NCBI GenBank assembly: GCA_001770015.1
Contig: MEQB01000052.1
Span: 1-64,000, forward strand
DNA from: Bdellovibrionales bacterium RIFOXYC1_FULL_37_79
Lineage (GTDB): Bacteria; Bdellovibrionota; Bacteriovoracia; Bacteriovoracales; Bacteriovoracaceae
Direction: 5' to 3'
Length of the DNA: 64,000 bases
In this document: one piece after another, positions 52,501-63,200 of the stretch
Layout: every line of letters begins with the position of its first letter
Position numbering within the stretch: the first letter of the stretch is position 1
Notes under the pieces: model-generated
Seen by the model: the letters and a program-made list of their open reading frames with translations, nothing else
Told to the model about the DNA's origin: nothing
The model's database searches: none
Made by a program: the position numbers and the translations under genes

Positions 52501-55500
52501 AAATAATTGTTTGCTCAACATAACCAGGTATCTAGTGTGCGTATTGATGGCAACTCAATTGGCCAGTTGTATTAGCAGCGGTGGACCTAATAAAAAAAGC
52601 AAAACCACCACCAATTCCACTAAACCTAATTCGCCGGTTTTTGAAAGCACCGACTATGTCCGCTTTGTCTATCACGACACCAACTACAATGCAGTTCTAC
52701 CGATCAGCGTCTCCATGATTGATACTATCTATCTCCAAGGAAAGAGCGTCCATAATTTCATCGACAATGGTAACGCCTCCACCGTCTTATGCCTGGTTAC
52801 TCACTACGAAACGACCATGGTTAGCAATAAAATTTTAATAAGTGCACTCCGTCCGGCCAATTTTTTAAATCAAAATTCCAATACCCGGGAAAATTACTTC
52901 TTCTTTTCACCTTCGGATACGACCGCCAACCAGTACTTTTGCAAAAAAACAGGTTTAATCAATGCCATGAATATCAAATATCCAGGTCACAATATCGCTT
53001 ACTCACCTAGCGAAATGCAGATGATCTCCACCACCTCCATCACTTCCAATTATTTTGCCATCCATGCAGAAGGTGGATCAATCATTACGCAAATGGAAGT
53101 GAATCATCTTTCTTTAAAAATCAATGCCGGTCCTGACCCCACCGATCAAAATACCTTTAGCTGTGTCACCACCACTGAATGTAAAAATAAAGGGTACGAC
53201 TGCTGTTCAATGAACCAATGTATCAAAGACAACACACTCAAGGACGGCGTCAATACCAGCAGCAACGAATATATCCAGGCCATTTTGGATATTCAACAAA
53301 ATCAGGCCACCTTCAAGGACTATCCCAATTTCTTCCATGTCTGTGGCAACGAAGTAGAGGCCACACCTACGCCGACTCCTACTGTAAATCCTGAAGAAGA
53401 AAACACCCTCTGGCTGCAAAAATTAAAACATTTATACGAATGCACCACCCCCCTAGAAGGTGAAATGTCGATTTGTACGGTCACGCACCCCAATGCCCAA
53501 ACCGGCGTCTTCTATTCCACCACTAATGATGATCGGAATTTTAGAACCACCTTACCGGCTGACTCCTTAATGCCCACTCACAGTGTGGTGGAAATTATCT
53601 ACGCTGGCACCACCCTTTTTACGAAAGGGGAAATCTATAATCCCACCAACGGCAAATATACCATAGGCCAGGGCAACGACACCCTCATTGATCCGGTGGT
53701 GGTTTCCCTTACCAATGTGCAACCAGGAAGCAATCCGCCTGATTTGGATTTATTACTAAGATATAAGGTCGACGGTAGCTGCGAACAAATCAATTCCATG
53801 ATTTCCAAATGTAAAAAATATTATATTCAAGGCCAAAACTCCAATCCCACCAGAGTCGATGACCATCCCACCGGCACAGATCTTTTTTACCTTCCCAGTT
53901 ACGCAGATATCTCCAAGTCCGTCGTGGTGGAAGTGGATGGTATTACCAAAATTAGAAATATTCACTGGCAATTAATCAATAGTTCTCCCGCACACATTCA
54001 ATTTATAGGAACCGGGCAACAGGTTTTTGACACTCAATCAGTCATTATCACCTATTATGTAAGTAATTCCACCCTTTCCAATGTTTTACAAGCAAAGCAA
54101 ACCGCCTTGGAAGAAATTGATAAAATGTGTAATTGCGGAGGTAAAAACAACTGTTCACTGACTCCGGTCATCACTACCAATCTCGGTGTCGAAAGTATTT
54201 CAAACTATAAATGCGTTTATCCGGAAAACAACAGTCTGCCGGTACCTTTACAACAGATAGTCTATCTCAATCCTAAAACGGTTCCGGTGCGCTTATTTGA
54301 CAAGCAGGGGGTTTCCAAAAAAGAGGCCACCTACGAAGTTTCCCAAGAAGGATCTCTGTTTAAATATTATAAGGATAATTTATTAAAACCCAATAATCTT
54401 TTTGATGTTAGTGGTAATTACAAGGATGACATCTACATTGGCTTTAATGAAATATATGGAAGTCTGAGTTATCTCACCGACAGTGCCAAACCTGCCCTGG
54501 AAATCCGGGTGGTAAAGAATAAAACCTACGATATTTTTGTAGATGCAGGAGTGTTCTCATCTTGTTATTTTTGCGGAAGCGATTATTATTCCAATCTGGC
54601 CAAGCTCTTTCCGTCCAACTTCAGCACCTGGGGAGGGGGTTATACGCCCGATCCATCCCAGACCAGTCGAATCAAAACCAACGTACATAGGGCCGACGAT
54701 TCTCATTTCGGCAGGAGCTGTTATGTGCCCGCCACCATGATACCGTGGTCACATCGGGCAAGCAGCGATCGTCAAGAGCAGCGCCAAAGACGCCTGGCCA
54801 CCCAGCATTTTTTATTCGCCAACGGTTATAATCGAGACTGGTATGGGTTTGACTATGGCTCGGTCATTGGATCTTTTGATGGTGTCAAATGGTTTGCCAT
54901 TGGCAATGAAAGAAGAATCAGGGCCGAGGGCAATAAATTATTTCTAGCAGTCAATGCTTACTTTGGTGATCTGACCTTAGCTAACCAGGTGCCTTTCCAA
55001 GTCACCGTCCAAGACTCTATCACCACCATCAACACAGGTGAACTCATTTCTTCTGACTTTGAAAATGCCGGCGCTGAATGCCAAAAATATCATGTATGTA
55101 ACACAGATAAAGATTGCGTAACCCAACTGGGATGGAACTACGCTTGTGAAACCATCTCGGGCATTTCCACCAGTTGGCCAATTTTTGATGAAAATGCCTT
55201 GGAGCTTCCTGACCAATCACAAACCATCATGCTCACCCAAATCATTAAAAATCTCACTGGTGGCAGTAAAAGGTGCGTTTACCGGGGAAGAGGTGCTCCC
55301 TGTCACACCAATTATCACAGCATCTTTAACTCATCGACCGGAGGAACTGTTTCTTACGATGGCACCAAGACGATTGGACTGCATAGCTGCGTTCCCAATA
55401 GTTATTGTCAAAATTTTAGAAATACCGTGGAAGAAGAAAAATTCAATAACAAAATTGCCCGTTTTGGCAAAACGGTAAAAAATGTCAATAACGATACCAC

Positions 55501-57469
55501 CAATCCTATGGATGATGTTCACGAGTTCGGACTGGGAGCACCGATTATTGGCAGACCTTTAAAATATTTCGGAGACACTACTATTCCCTATGATGTGGAA
55601 GGAAATTTAACCAGCAATAATCTGGTTTCCCTGTGCCTGCCCGGCAGAGATCCCAGCATTAGAACGCTGGTGGATTCCCATCGGGCTGTCCCCGGTCTGG
55701 AATTTTCCGGAGATCAGGTTTTAGAAATAGGCATCACTCCTTCCAGTTCCACGGCTGCCTCCAATTATCTAAGCTCCTGTAGTATTTTAGATAAAAGTGG
55801 AAACTATTATTACAAGACAACCTCCCACTATACCGGCACCATTCCTTCCTTGAACAACGCAACATTAGTGGCCTTATCGGGTGGACAGGCACTGCCCACC
55901 AATGCGCTTAAAACCTTTGAAGCCACCAACATGACGGGCAACGAAAATATCGTCAAGGATTTTACCTTGGAATCAATCAAAAGTATTACGCTGGAAGAAA
56001 ACCGTTGTCTGCGCTCCCCAGGTTCCAGTTGTCATACCGATTTAGACTGTGCGCCTTCCTGGTATATGGCCAACAAACTCTCCGGTATCACGGCGGCTGA
56101 TTATGCCTCTATCCTTAATAAATATGAGGTTGAGTTCTGGCAGCAGGAACTAGTGTGCTCGCAGGAATACGATCCGGAAAATAGTTTATTTAAACTTACC
56201 AATAATCGTTGCTGTCGAAAAACCAATCAACCGCTTTCCATCGGAACCTTGCATGGTGATGCCGGAAGCACTGACCCCACCGGCACCAATTTTGATCCAA
56301 GCGGTATTCCAGGTATTGTAGCTAACCTTGACAACTTTACTAGGTACAGCCGGATGAGCACTATCTACCATGAAATGCAAACTGAACCCAACAAATATCC
56401 CGTCCTGTCCACCGCTGTTATCAATCAATGCTCAAGTAGTTCATGCATGGACAAAGAAAATCTCAAAAATCAATTTTTCACCTTCAGCAAAACTGCTGAA
56501 AAAACCTGTTGCAGTGGTCATTTTATTCGCAATTTTCATACCGACAATGGTGGCGGGCACAACTGGTCTTATTCCAAAATGCAATCCATCAATAAATCCT
56601 CCTTCAACTGCTATAACTGGAGTGTCTGTTTGGGAAGCACTTGTGGCGATGATTTCACCTGTGACCACACGGATCTGCCGGATGATGCCAACTGCCGGAT
56701 GTATTCCACCAGGGATTCCCAGGCAGGCAAAATTTTTGATTGGCTGGGTACCTTGGAATTAACCGGCATCCCGCAAGTCATGATTAAATCCCGAACTCAT
56801 CCAGATATTTTATGCCGGGTAAACCCGGAAGACCAAACTTTACCAGGCACCACCCCTCCGCCGGGAATTATCACCACTTCGGCCAATGCAGAAGAATACC
56901 AGGATGCTTCTAATCCTGCACTTAGATATCTGTCCTCTCTGGATAAAAATAATTTTGATAGCAATTTAAAACCAATTTTCTCTCCTGATTCCGTCAGCTG
57001 TTGTATCGCCGCCGGAGAAAAAGTCGAAGTGGGCACTGATAAAAATATCTGTTGTACCGGATATATCAATCCCCAAACCAATCGCTGTGCCCTCCCGGAT
57101 TTTGCCAATGTCAGCGTCTATCTCAATCGCTACGTTTCATCTCATGCCAAGGGATTGAACGATTCCAGTTTTGATGAATACACCGGTTATATCAAGGATC
57201 TCTCGGTCGTCAAAACCCTTGGTTGCAAGATTTGTGCATCCAGCAAACTTGCCACGGGAATTACCTTGAACAAGTTTAAAGTCCCCGGACACGAAAATAA
57301 CAGTTATGAGATAAAAAGATTTTTATCCAGCAACAACGCTAAAACCGATAACTACATAGGTCTGGCAGGACTTTATGATGCAGGTCTGCGCTGGAATACT
57401 CACGTTTATTGCTATCCCGAAGATGGTGGTGAAAACCCCGCCTATTTATCAGTTATAGAGTGTGAGTAA
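52493..57469 (+). CDS. large cysteine-rich lipoprotein, LecA-like segment
   Basis: 1658 residues from the TTG at 52493, with GGAG/GAGGA upstream. The N-terminus is a lipoprotein signal, YLVCVLMATQLASC, with the lipidated Cys26. A Lys/Thr/Ser/Asn linker follows. PTPTPTVNPEEE near residue 290 is another linker. Residues about 780-830 (YGFDYGSVIGSFDG, WFAIGNERRIRAEG, LFLAVNAY) resemble the sugar-binding fold of Pseudomonas lectin LecA; this is a pattern-level similarity. Cys-rich patches recur (CNCGGKNNCS, GSSCHTDLDC, LVCSQEYD, NRCCRK, CCSGHF). It is presumably an outer-membrane surface protein, possibly in attachment. It is much longer than known lipoproteins. Convergent with uppP, overlapping by 21 bases. 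Confidence 0.7.
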   Translation: MPKNNCLLNITRYLVCVLMATQLASCISSGGPNKKSKTTTNSTKPNSPVFESTDYVRFVYHDTNYNAVLPISVSMIDTIYLQGKSVHNFIDNGNASTVLCLVTHYETTMVSNKILISALRPANFLNQNSNTRENYFFFSPSDTTANQYFCKKTGLINAMNIKYPGHNIAYSPSEMQMISTTSITSNYFAIHAEGGSIITQMEVNHLSLKINAGPDPTDQNTFSCVTTTECKNKGYDCCSMNQCIKDNTLKDGVNTSSNEYIQAILDIQQNQATFKDYPNFFHVCGNEVEATPTPTPTVNPEEENTLWLQKLKHLYECTTPLEGEMSICTVTHPNAQTGVFYSTTNDDRNFRTTLPADSLMPTHSVVEIIYAGTTLFTKGEIYNPTNGKYTIGQGNDTLIDPVVVSLTNVQPGSNPPDLDLLLRYKVDGSCEQINSMISKCKKYYIQGQNSNPTRVDDHPTGTDLFYLPSYADISKSVVVEVDGITKIRNIHWQLINSSPAHIQFIGTGQQVFDTQSVIITYYVSNSTLSNVLQAKQTALEEIDKMCNCGGKNNCSLTPVITTNLGVESISNYKCVYPENNSLPVPLQQIVYLNPKTVPVRLFDKQGVSKKEATYEVSQEGSLFKYYKDNLLKPNNLFDVSGNYKDDIYIGFNEIYGSLSYLTDSAKPALEIRVVKNKTYDIFVDAGVFSSCYFCGSDYYSNLAKLFPSNFSTWGGGYTPDPSQTSRIKTNVHRADDSHFGRSCYVPATMIPWSHRASSDRQEQRQRRLATQHFLFANGYNRDWYGFDYGSVIGSFDGVKWFAIGNERRIRAEGNKLFLAVNAYFGDLTLANQVPFQVTVQDSITTINTGELISSDFENAGAECQKYHVCNTDKDCVTQLGWNYACETISGISTSWPIFDENALELPDQSQTIMLTQIIKNLTGGSKRCVYRGRGAPCHTNYHSIFNSSTGGTVSYDGTKTIGLHSCVPNSYCQNFRNTVEEEKFNNKIARFGKTVKNVNNDTTNPMDDVHEFGLGAPIIGRPLKYFGDTTIPYDVEGNLTSNNLVSLCLPGRDPSIRTLVDSHRAVPGLEFSGDQVLEIGITPSSSTAASNYLSSCSILDKSGNYYYKTTSHYTGTIPSLNNATLVALSGGQALPTNALKTFEATNMTGNENIVKDFTLESIKSITLEENRCLRSPGSSCHTDLDCAPSWYMANKLSGITAADYASILNKYEVEFWQQELVCSQEYDPENSLFKLTNNRCCRKTNQPLSIGTLHGDAGSTDPTGTNFDPSGIPGIVANLDNFTRYSRMSTIYHEMQTEPNKYPVLSTAVINQCSSSSCMDKENLKNQFFTFSKTAEKTCCSGHFIRNFHTDNGGGHNWSYSKMQSINKSSFNCYNWSVCLGSTCGDDFTCDHTDLPDDANCRMYSTRDSQAGKIFDWLGTLELTGIPQVMIKSRTHPDILCRVNPEDQTLPGTTPPPGIITTSANAEEYQDASNPALRYLSSLDKNNFDSNLKPIFSPDSVSCCIAAGEKVEVGTDKNICCTGYINPQTNRCALPDFANVSVYLNRYVSSHAKGLNDSSFDEYTGYIKDLSVVKTLGCKICASSKLATGITLNKFKVPGHENNSYEIKRFLSSNNAKTDNYIGLAGLYDAGLRWNTHVYCYPEDGGENPAYLSVIECE

Positions 57470-58249
57470 AATAATCAAGGCCAGGATAATACGATAAAGG
57501 GTGAATCCCCCGAAGCCAATTCTGTTAATCGTCGATATAAAAAAATGAATGGCCAGTATCCCGGTTACAAAAGAGACTCCGGTTCCTATCAGACAATTAA
57601 TAAAATCAATGGTGGGTGATTCCATCAGTTCGGGAAGCTTGAAAAAAAATCCCCCCCAAATAACCGGCAGTGATAACAAGAAGGAAAAGCGTGAGCTTTG
57701 TTGCCTACTGAGCGCAAAAAAGCGACAGGCGGTGATGGTGATACCCGAGCGGCTCACCCCCGGAAAAATGGCCAACGCCTGCATGAGCCCGATAAAAAAA
57801 GAAGCCTTCCACATAATCACTTGATCTATTTTTTGTTCACAGTTTTTGCCATATACTTTATCCACTCCCCACATTAAAAGGCCAAACACCACCAGATTGA
57901 TCGCAATCACCAGAGGGGATCTACCAAAATCAAAGGCAATTTTTTTTAAAAACAAGATAGCAATAAAACTGATCATCGTGGCAAAGAGTAGATTGACCAC
58001 CTGAGGATCTCTTTTCTTTTTAAGTTTGAAAAAATCACCAAACCCGAGAGTTAAGGCCCACAACTCCCTTTTGAAATAAATCATTACCGCCAGTGCGGTA
58101 CCAACATGCATGGACAAATCAAAAGAAACCCCGGGGTCACTAATCTTTAGAACCTGGGGAAGCAGCGCCAGATGCCCGCTGGAACTGACCGGCAAAAACT
58201 CGGTCACCCCCTGAATCACACCATATAGAATTGAACTTAGATAATCCAT
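57449..58249 (-). CDS. uppP: undecaprenyl-diphosphatase
   Basis: 266 residues, about seven TM segments. GVTEFLPVSSSGHL (about 14-27) and PGVSRSGITI are the two conserved catalytic motifs of the BacA/UppP family. It dephosphorylates undecaprenyl diphosphate at the periplasmic face, recycling the lipid carrier for peptidoglycan and giving bacitracin resistance. It lies one base after the stop of nothing upstream but 1 base from the RDD gene stop on the same strand (RDD gene upstream), so the pair is an operon with tight spacing and probable translational coupling; no separate ribosome site is visible. Confidence 0.96.
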   Translation of the reverse strand: MDYLSSILYGVIQGVTEFLPVSSSGHLALLPQVLKISDPGVSFDLSMHVGTALAVMIYFKRELWALTLGFGDFFKLKKKRDPQVVNLLFATMISFIAILFLKKIAFDFGRSPLVIAINLVVFGLLMWGVDKVYGKNCEQKIDQVIMWKASFFIGLMQALAIFPGVSRSGITITACRFFALSRQQSSRFSFLLSLPVIWGGFFFKLPELMESPTIDFINCLIGTGVSFVTGILAIHFFISTINRIGFGGFTLYRIILALIILLTLYN

Positions 58250-58250
58250 T

Positions 58251-59927
58251 TTATTTAAAATACTCCTTATTGTTAACAGTCAAGGCCAGCTTGATACTGT
58301 TCATTTTGCGTATAAACTCCTCGCTATAATAGGAAGCTTCTTTCATATTTTTGACCGAGATAACGCTTTCATATCTAGAAAGGACGACTTCCAACAATTT
58401 AATCAGATCCCCATCTTCCCAATTAAGGGCATTTCTCGAAAGACTTTTAAAATAATCGACGACATATTCCTCCAGCAGTTTTTTATCATTATCTCCCACA
58501 TCCCGGGTCGCAAAGTAGTCTAAAATAACCACGGGAGTGAACTCTTCCATTATTTTAGGAAATTCAAAAATATCCTCGTAGTCCATATACCACACAATAC
58601 TGGACCAAAACAGGTCCTTGAAATTTTCCCAACTAACCAGGGAATTGGGTTGATCGCTATAATTAAACTCCAAGACCATCGCATTCTCAGTGTCCATCGG
58701 TATCAAGGTTTCAAACTTATTTTGTCTTTGACCGTCCGTAAAATTAAACGTCTGATTAAATCTCAAGAATTCATAATTTCCTATTTTTTCAAAAGTCACC
58801 GAAGGGGTTATCCCTTCTGGAATAATCTGGGAAATTTTATGTTTGATTTGCACATACCCGTTGATGAAAGGGCCGTTGTGAAAAGCATGTTCATAAATAT
58901 TGCCGACATTAATTTTCAGAGAGTCTTGCAAAAGATTTTTGATTTCAAATTTAAGCTTTTCAGAAAAAAAAGTGGTCTTGCCGTATTTAGGATCAAAACT
59001 TTTCGCTTTAAACGACTCATCCGATTTTTTAAAGGCCTTGGATAACACCGGATATTTCATCGCAAAAAGCGGATTTCCTTTTTTGCCAAAAGACAAAAGC
59101 TTGAAAAGCGAAATGCGCTTTTTCACTTTCAAGATGCCAAAGGTTTTATAAGTCCGGTCATAAATAAGTAAACTGGGATATATTTTTCTAGCATCCCCGT
59201 TTGCTACAATTTCAAAATTGGGAAGCAAAATAAATCTCTCATCTTTCAAAGAGGAAAACGCATCAAATTTAAAATGATTGGAGGAAAAATGTTTAAAACT
59301 GTCAAAATCATCATCCTTGGAGATTTTCTTTGCGCTCGGTTCCTCTTTATAAATAACTTTAAAATCATTAATAATGGTCAAATTAAAAAAGAGTGGTGCC
59401 ACAAAGGCCAGTCCCATGATAAAAAGTAAAAAAAAGGGAGTAATCGCATAAGTATATATCCCCCATCCTTTTACAATTTTAGTAAACGATAATCTTTCCT
59501 TCAAAGTCGGCGTTCCCCACAAAGGGGGCAGATCAAAAATAACCAAGGGAGTAAAGCCAAGCTCCAAAACGCATCTAAAAACTCCCCCCAGTCTGTTCCA
59601 GATAAATCCCTTGCCTCCTCGTAACCCCAAAAACCACTGCGAAAAACTGACTCCAAAAATAAATGTTGAATAAATTCGAAGCATAATATAGAGAGCGTAA
59701 ATCATCACCAAACTGATCACGGAATCCCAGAACCATCCATTGACCAGCTCGAAATAAGGTAACGTCTTTAAGACTTGCAAAACCTGATTGGTGATACCCA
59801 CATAAGCTTTAAAACTTTGCGCATAAAAATGAATCGTGTAAGCAAATACCATGTCCCCTAAAAGAGCGATAAAGCGAACCAGGCCCCCTGCTACAAAATC
59901 ATCCACCCGTTTGATTTTGTTTCCCAT
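58251..59927 (-). CDS. RDD-domain membrane protein
   Basis: 558 residues from the ATG at 59927, with AAGGAGAGGAAC directly before it; a longer in-frame start at 59960 is rejected. An N-terminal RDD domain (about 10-180) has RFIALLGDMVFAY with the conserved Arg and Asp, and several TM segments up to about 190 (FLLFIMGLAFVAPLFF). The rest, about 200-558, is soluble and probably outside the membrane, with no known family. RDD proteins are thought to act in transport or envelope function. It is the first gene of a two-gene operon with uppP, so an envelope role is plausible. Confidence 0.72.
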   Translation of the reverse strand: MGNKIKRVDDFVAGGLVRFIALLGDMVFAYTIHFYAQSFKAYVGITNQVLQVLKTLPYFELVNGWFWDSVISLVMIYALYIMLRIYSTFIFGVSFSQWFLGLRGGKGFIWNRLGGVFRCVLELGFTPLVIFDLPPLWGTPTLKERLSFTKIVKGWGIYTYAITPFFLLFIMGLAFVAPLFFNLTIINDFKVIYKEEPSAKKISKDDDFDSFKHFSSNHFKFDAFSSLKDERFILLPNFEIVANGDARKIYPSLLIYDRTYKTFGILKVKKRISLFKLLSFGKKGNPLFAMKYPVLSKAFKKSDESFKAKSFDPKYGKTTFFSEKLKFEIKNLLQDSLKINVGNIYEHAFHNGPFINGYVQIKHKISQIIPEGITPSVTFEKIGNYEFLRFNQTFNFTDGQRQNKFETLIPMDTENAMVLEFNYSDQPNSLVSWENFKDLFWSSIVWYMDYEDIFEFPKIMEEFTPVVILDYFATRDVGDNDKKLLEEYVVDYFKSLSRNALNWEDGDLIKLLEVVLSRYESVISVKNMKEASYYSEEFIRKMNSIKLALTVNNKEYFK

Positions 59928-60208
59928 GTTCCTCTCCTTGATAAATTGCCCATTTTTCAAGGCATTTATTGCTTAAGCTTCCAAATCATTTCGATATTTT
60001 TATTCATTTTTATTATATCATTTTAGTCCAATTATCCCATAGTTAGCATCAATCGAAAAATTTTAATTCAAATTTTCAAAAAATACTACCCCGATACTTT
60101 CGCTCGGGTATTAAAATAAACATTAATCAAAGATATCAACTAATGCTTATAAAATAAAACTCCTAACTGCCGAAAAGCAGGTGAATGAGAGTAAACAGAG
60201 GTAGCTTC

Positions 60209-63200
60209 GTGAAACCAATTAACGTGAAACCAATTAAAATGATTAAAAGCTGTGTGAGAGTGGCCACAACCTATACAGTGTTGCTGAGTTTGATCATTTA
60301 TCCGATGGAAATTTTTTCACTGGATGGTGATACCACACGCACCATCGGTGGCATCATCAATCAGTTTGGCCAGCAAATGCAACGACTGCAGTCCATGCAA
60401 TACGATAATCAGGCCCAAATGGCATCACTGGCCCGTGCCCAGCAGCTGATAGCAGCCAGTGCCCCTTCCACGGTCATCTCTTCTCGTTACTTTCCAGGCT
60501 GTGCTCTACCCCCCGATAATCAACTACCTCCACCCAATGTTTGTGAAAATTTGCAAACCCAGGCAGATATCATCTTGGCCCAACAAATGACCTATCTAGG
60601 CCAGCAACAAACCATCTTTCTTGATATTATGTTAAATGGCACGGGTGATTCCTCTCCCAACAACGCCGGGATTGCCTGCATGGAAGAAGCCTTGAATCGC
60701 CACGCCCAACTCTTTACCAGCAAAGTCAATTCGCTGGAAGGTTATCGGACTAAGTACAATAAGGAAAAACAGATTCTTAAAAAAAACCTGCAACCACTTT
60801 TAGACAAGATGGGTGATCTTCACTACGAAGTAGCCGGTGGTGATCCCAAAAATGCCAAACAAAAAAGTGTCAACTTGGCAAAACTTTTTACCGGCACTGC
60901 CTGTCAAGGCATAGTTGATGACGCTCACTACATCAATAAGAAAGGAATTCGAGGCGTCAGGGATGCCCTGACCACGCCCACTGAAGGCTCTAATGGAAAG
61001 AGCCTCTACGGAAATGCTTCCAACATATTATCCGATAAAGATAAATTAAAGGCCCAGGTGGAAATCCAAATTGAAAGACTGGTAAAACATGTCAACACTT
61101 ATGGCCCCGGCGAGTTTGATATTAAGGACGGTTATCTGGATCGGGGGGGAGAAACAGCGTTTTACGAAATGGGCCTTGCGGTCGTACGCCAACAAGAAAT
61201 TTTAACCAAACGCCATAAACAAATTAAAGATCAACTGGCAAAAGATTTTCCAGGCTATGAACTGCCTCCCCTTGATCGTCACTTCTATACCAATATAGAC
61301 AGGTTTGCCGAAGAAGCGGCTGATTATTTTAGAAAAAAAATGGTACATGATTGTGTAACCATGAAAGATACCACCGGAGTGGGCCTTACCAACGACCAAG
61401 TGATTTCGATGCTTAGTTCACCAAGACTGTCCAATGGATATGTTACCGTGGAAAGCTATAAAGCAAAACTTAAGGCCATTCTCGATCAGCCCTCCTTTAT
61501 CGAGGATAAATTAAATGCGATAAAAGAGTTGGACAAGGCCGTAGGTCTTGACGTTGAAATGGCCGGTAAATTTAGCTTTTTGCCTGCCAATTCGCCTAAA
61601 AGCCCTTATGTGGTTTACAAGGCCCTGGTGGACATGTGTACTAAATCTCGCGGGCCACTAGAAGGCACCAACGCCTTTTCCGCCAAATCAGGGGCCCGTG
61701 ATGCCAGAAGCGGTATGGAGAAAGTTGAGGAAGGGAAACGATTGGTAGCGGAAATTAAACAATTAGGTGCCCGTTTTACATCCGATCTGGCCAAAGAAAT
61801 CAGGGAACGCACGCTCAGTTGTGGCGGGGGTATTACCCAAACATCTGCCAGTTGCAATACCAAAACACTAACTCCACAAGAAAAGGGATTTTGTCTGGAT
61901 AACGCCGTTAAGTGTGCCACCCGGGTCAAATCTTGCCAGGCCCTGACGCAAAAACATATCGAGGATCGCGTCACTCAGATAAAACAAATCGCTGGTACCT
62001 ATAATCAAAATGTCCTCGCCTTCACTGCTGAAACAGAAAGATCACTCAATGTTTTGAAAACTCAAGTTTTCCAAGACATGGCCACCTTTGCTGCCCAGTT
62101 TTCCGAAGTCAACATTCCTCTTCCGGAGGATCTCTTTGTAAAACTTCCCGAAAGTATCATGAGTCCTTACGATGTGGACCTCCTTGGCAGCGTCGTTGGA
62201 AGAGATAAATTCTCCTTTATGGATGATCTCTCGGATAATATAGGCAAACTCATTGGGACCATCCAAGGAGTCAATAATGATATTCAAAAAATTGGTCAGC
62301 CGGGCGGATATGTCGAAAAAACCAAAAAGAAATTAAAAGAAAATCAACGCAAGTGGGATGACTTTAGAACTCTTTGCTCGGATAAAATAGCCGAAATTCA
62401 GATGAATCAAAAGCAAATGCAAGAAGATGCGATGAGAAAACAGCAGGAACAACAAAAGCAAATGTTGGAGGAGTTAAATGATAAAGAGCTCTATTGTACC
62501 AAGTATCACAGTCTGAACCGGTCCCATCCTGGCCCTGGATGTGATCAGGAGATTCAATCTTTGATTGATGGATTTGATGACGTTGCCATTGCCCTAAGGG
62601 CAGAATCCGATCAGATCCTATTTAACTTAAACTCATACAAAGTCATTTGCGATAAAATCAATAATGAGGAAAGAAGTGACGAGGAAGAAAAAATAAGACA
62701 GATCAGTCTTCCCAAACTATGTTTCAAAACCAATTATAACTTTGAGGCCTTGAAAAAAAGTCTCATCAAGGATCTGATTTCCCAGGCACCTGAAAGTATC
62801 AGTCAGGATGAAATTTTAGATTACCTCAGCGACGTTATGGCTGAACCCGATGAAAAAAAGGCCGATAAACCGGAGAAAGGTGAGGCAGGGAAAGGCGGAA
62901 AGACTAAAGATAAGACCAAAAAATTGTTTGCTAGTTTCAAAAAAATAAAAGATAAAAATAGTGACGATGACGATGAAGATATCGACGACTTTTTATCCAC
63001 GGGAGAACACTATTTCGACCAAAAACTGAAAGGCCTCAAACAGTTCTTAAAACAGGCCCAGAATTATTCTAACAATCCCAAGTCGATGAGTTCCGTGCAA
63101 TTTCATACGGACGAAATCAACAACTTTGGTGTCGCAGAAGAGATCTCAAATGCAAAAATTGAAGAAGACTTAAAGGCCTTGCAAAAACTCATTGATCATC

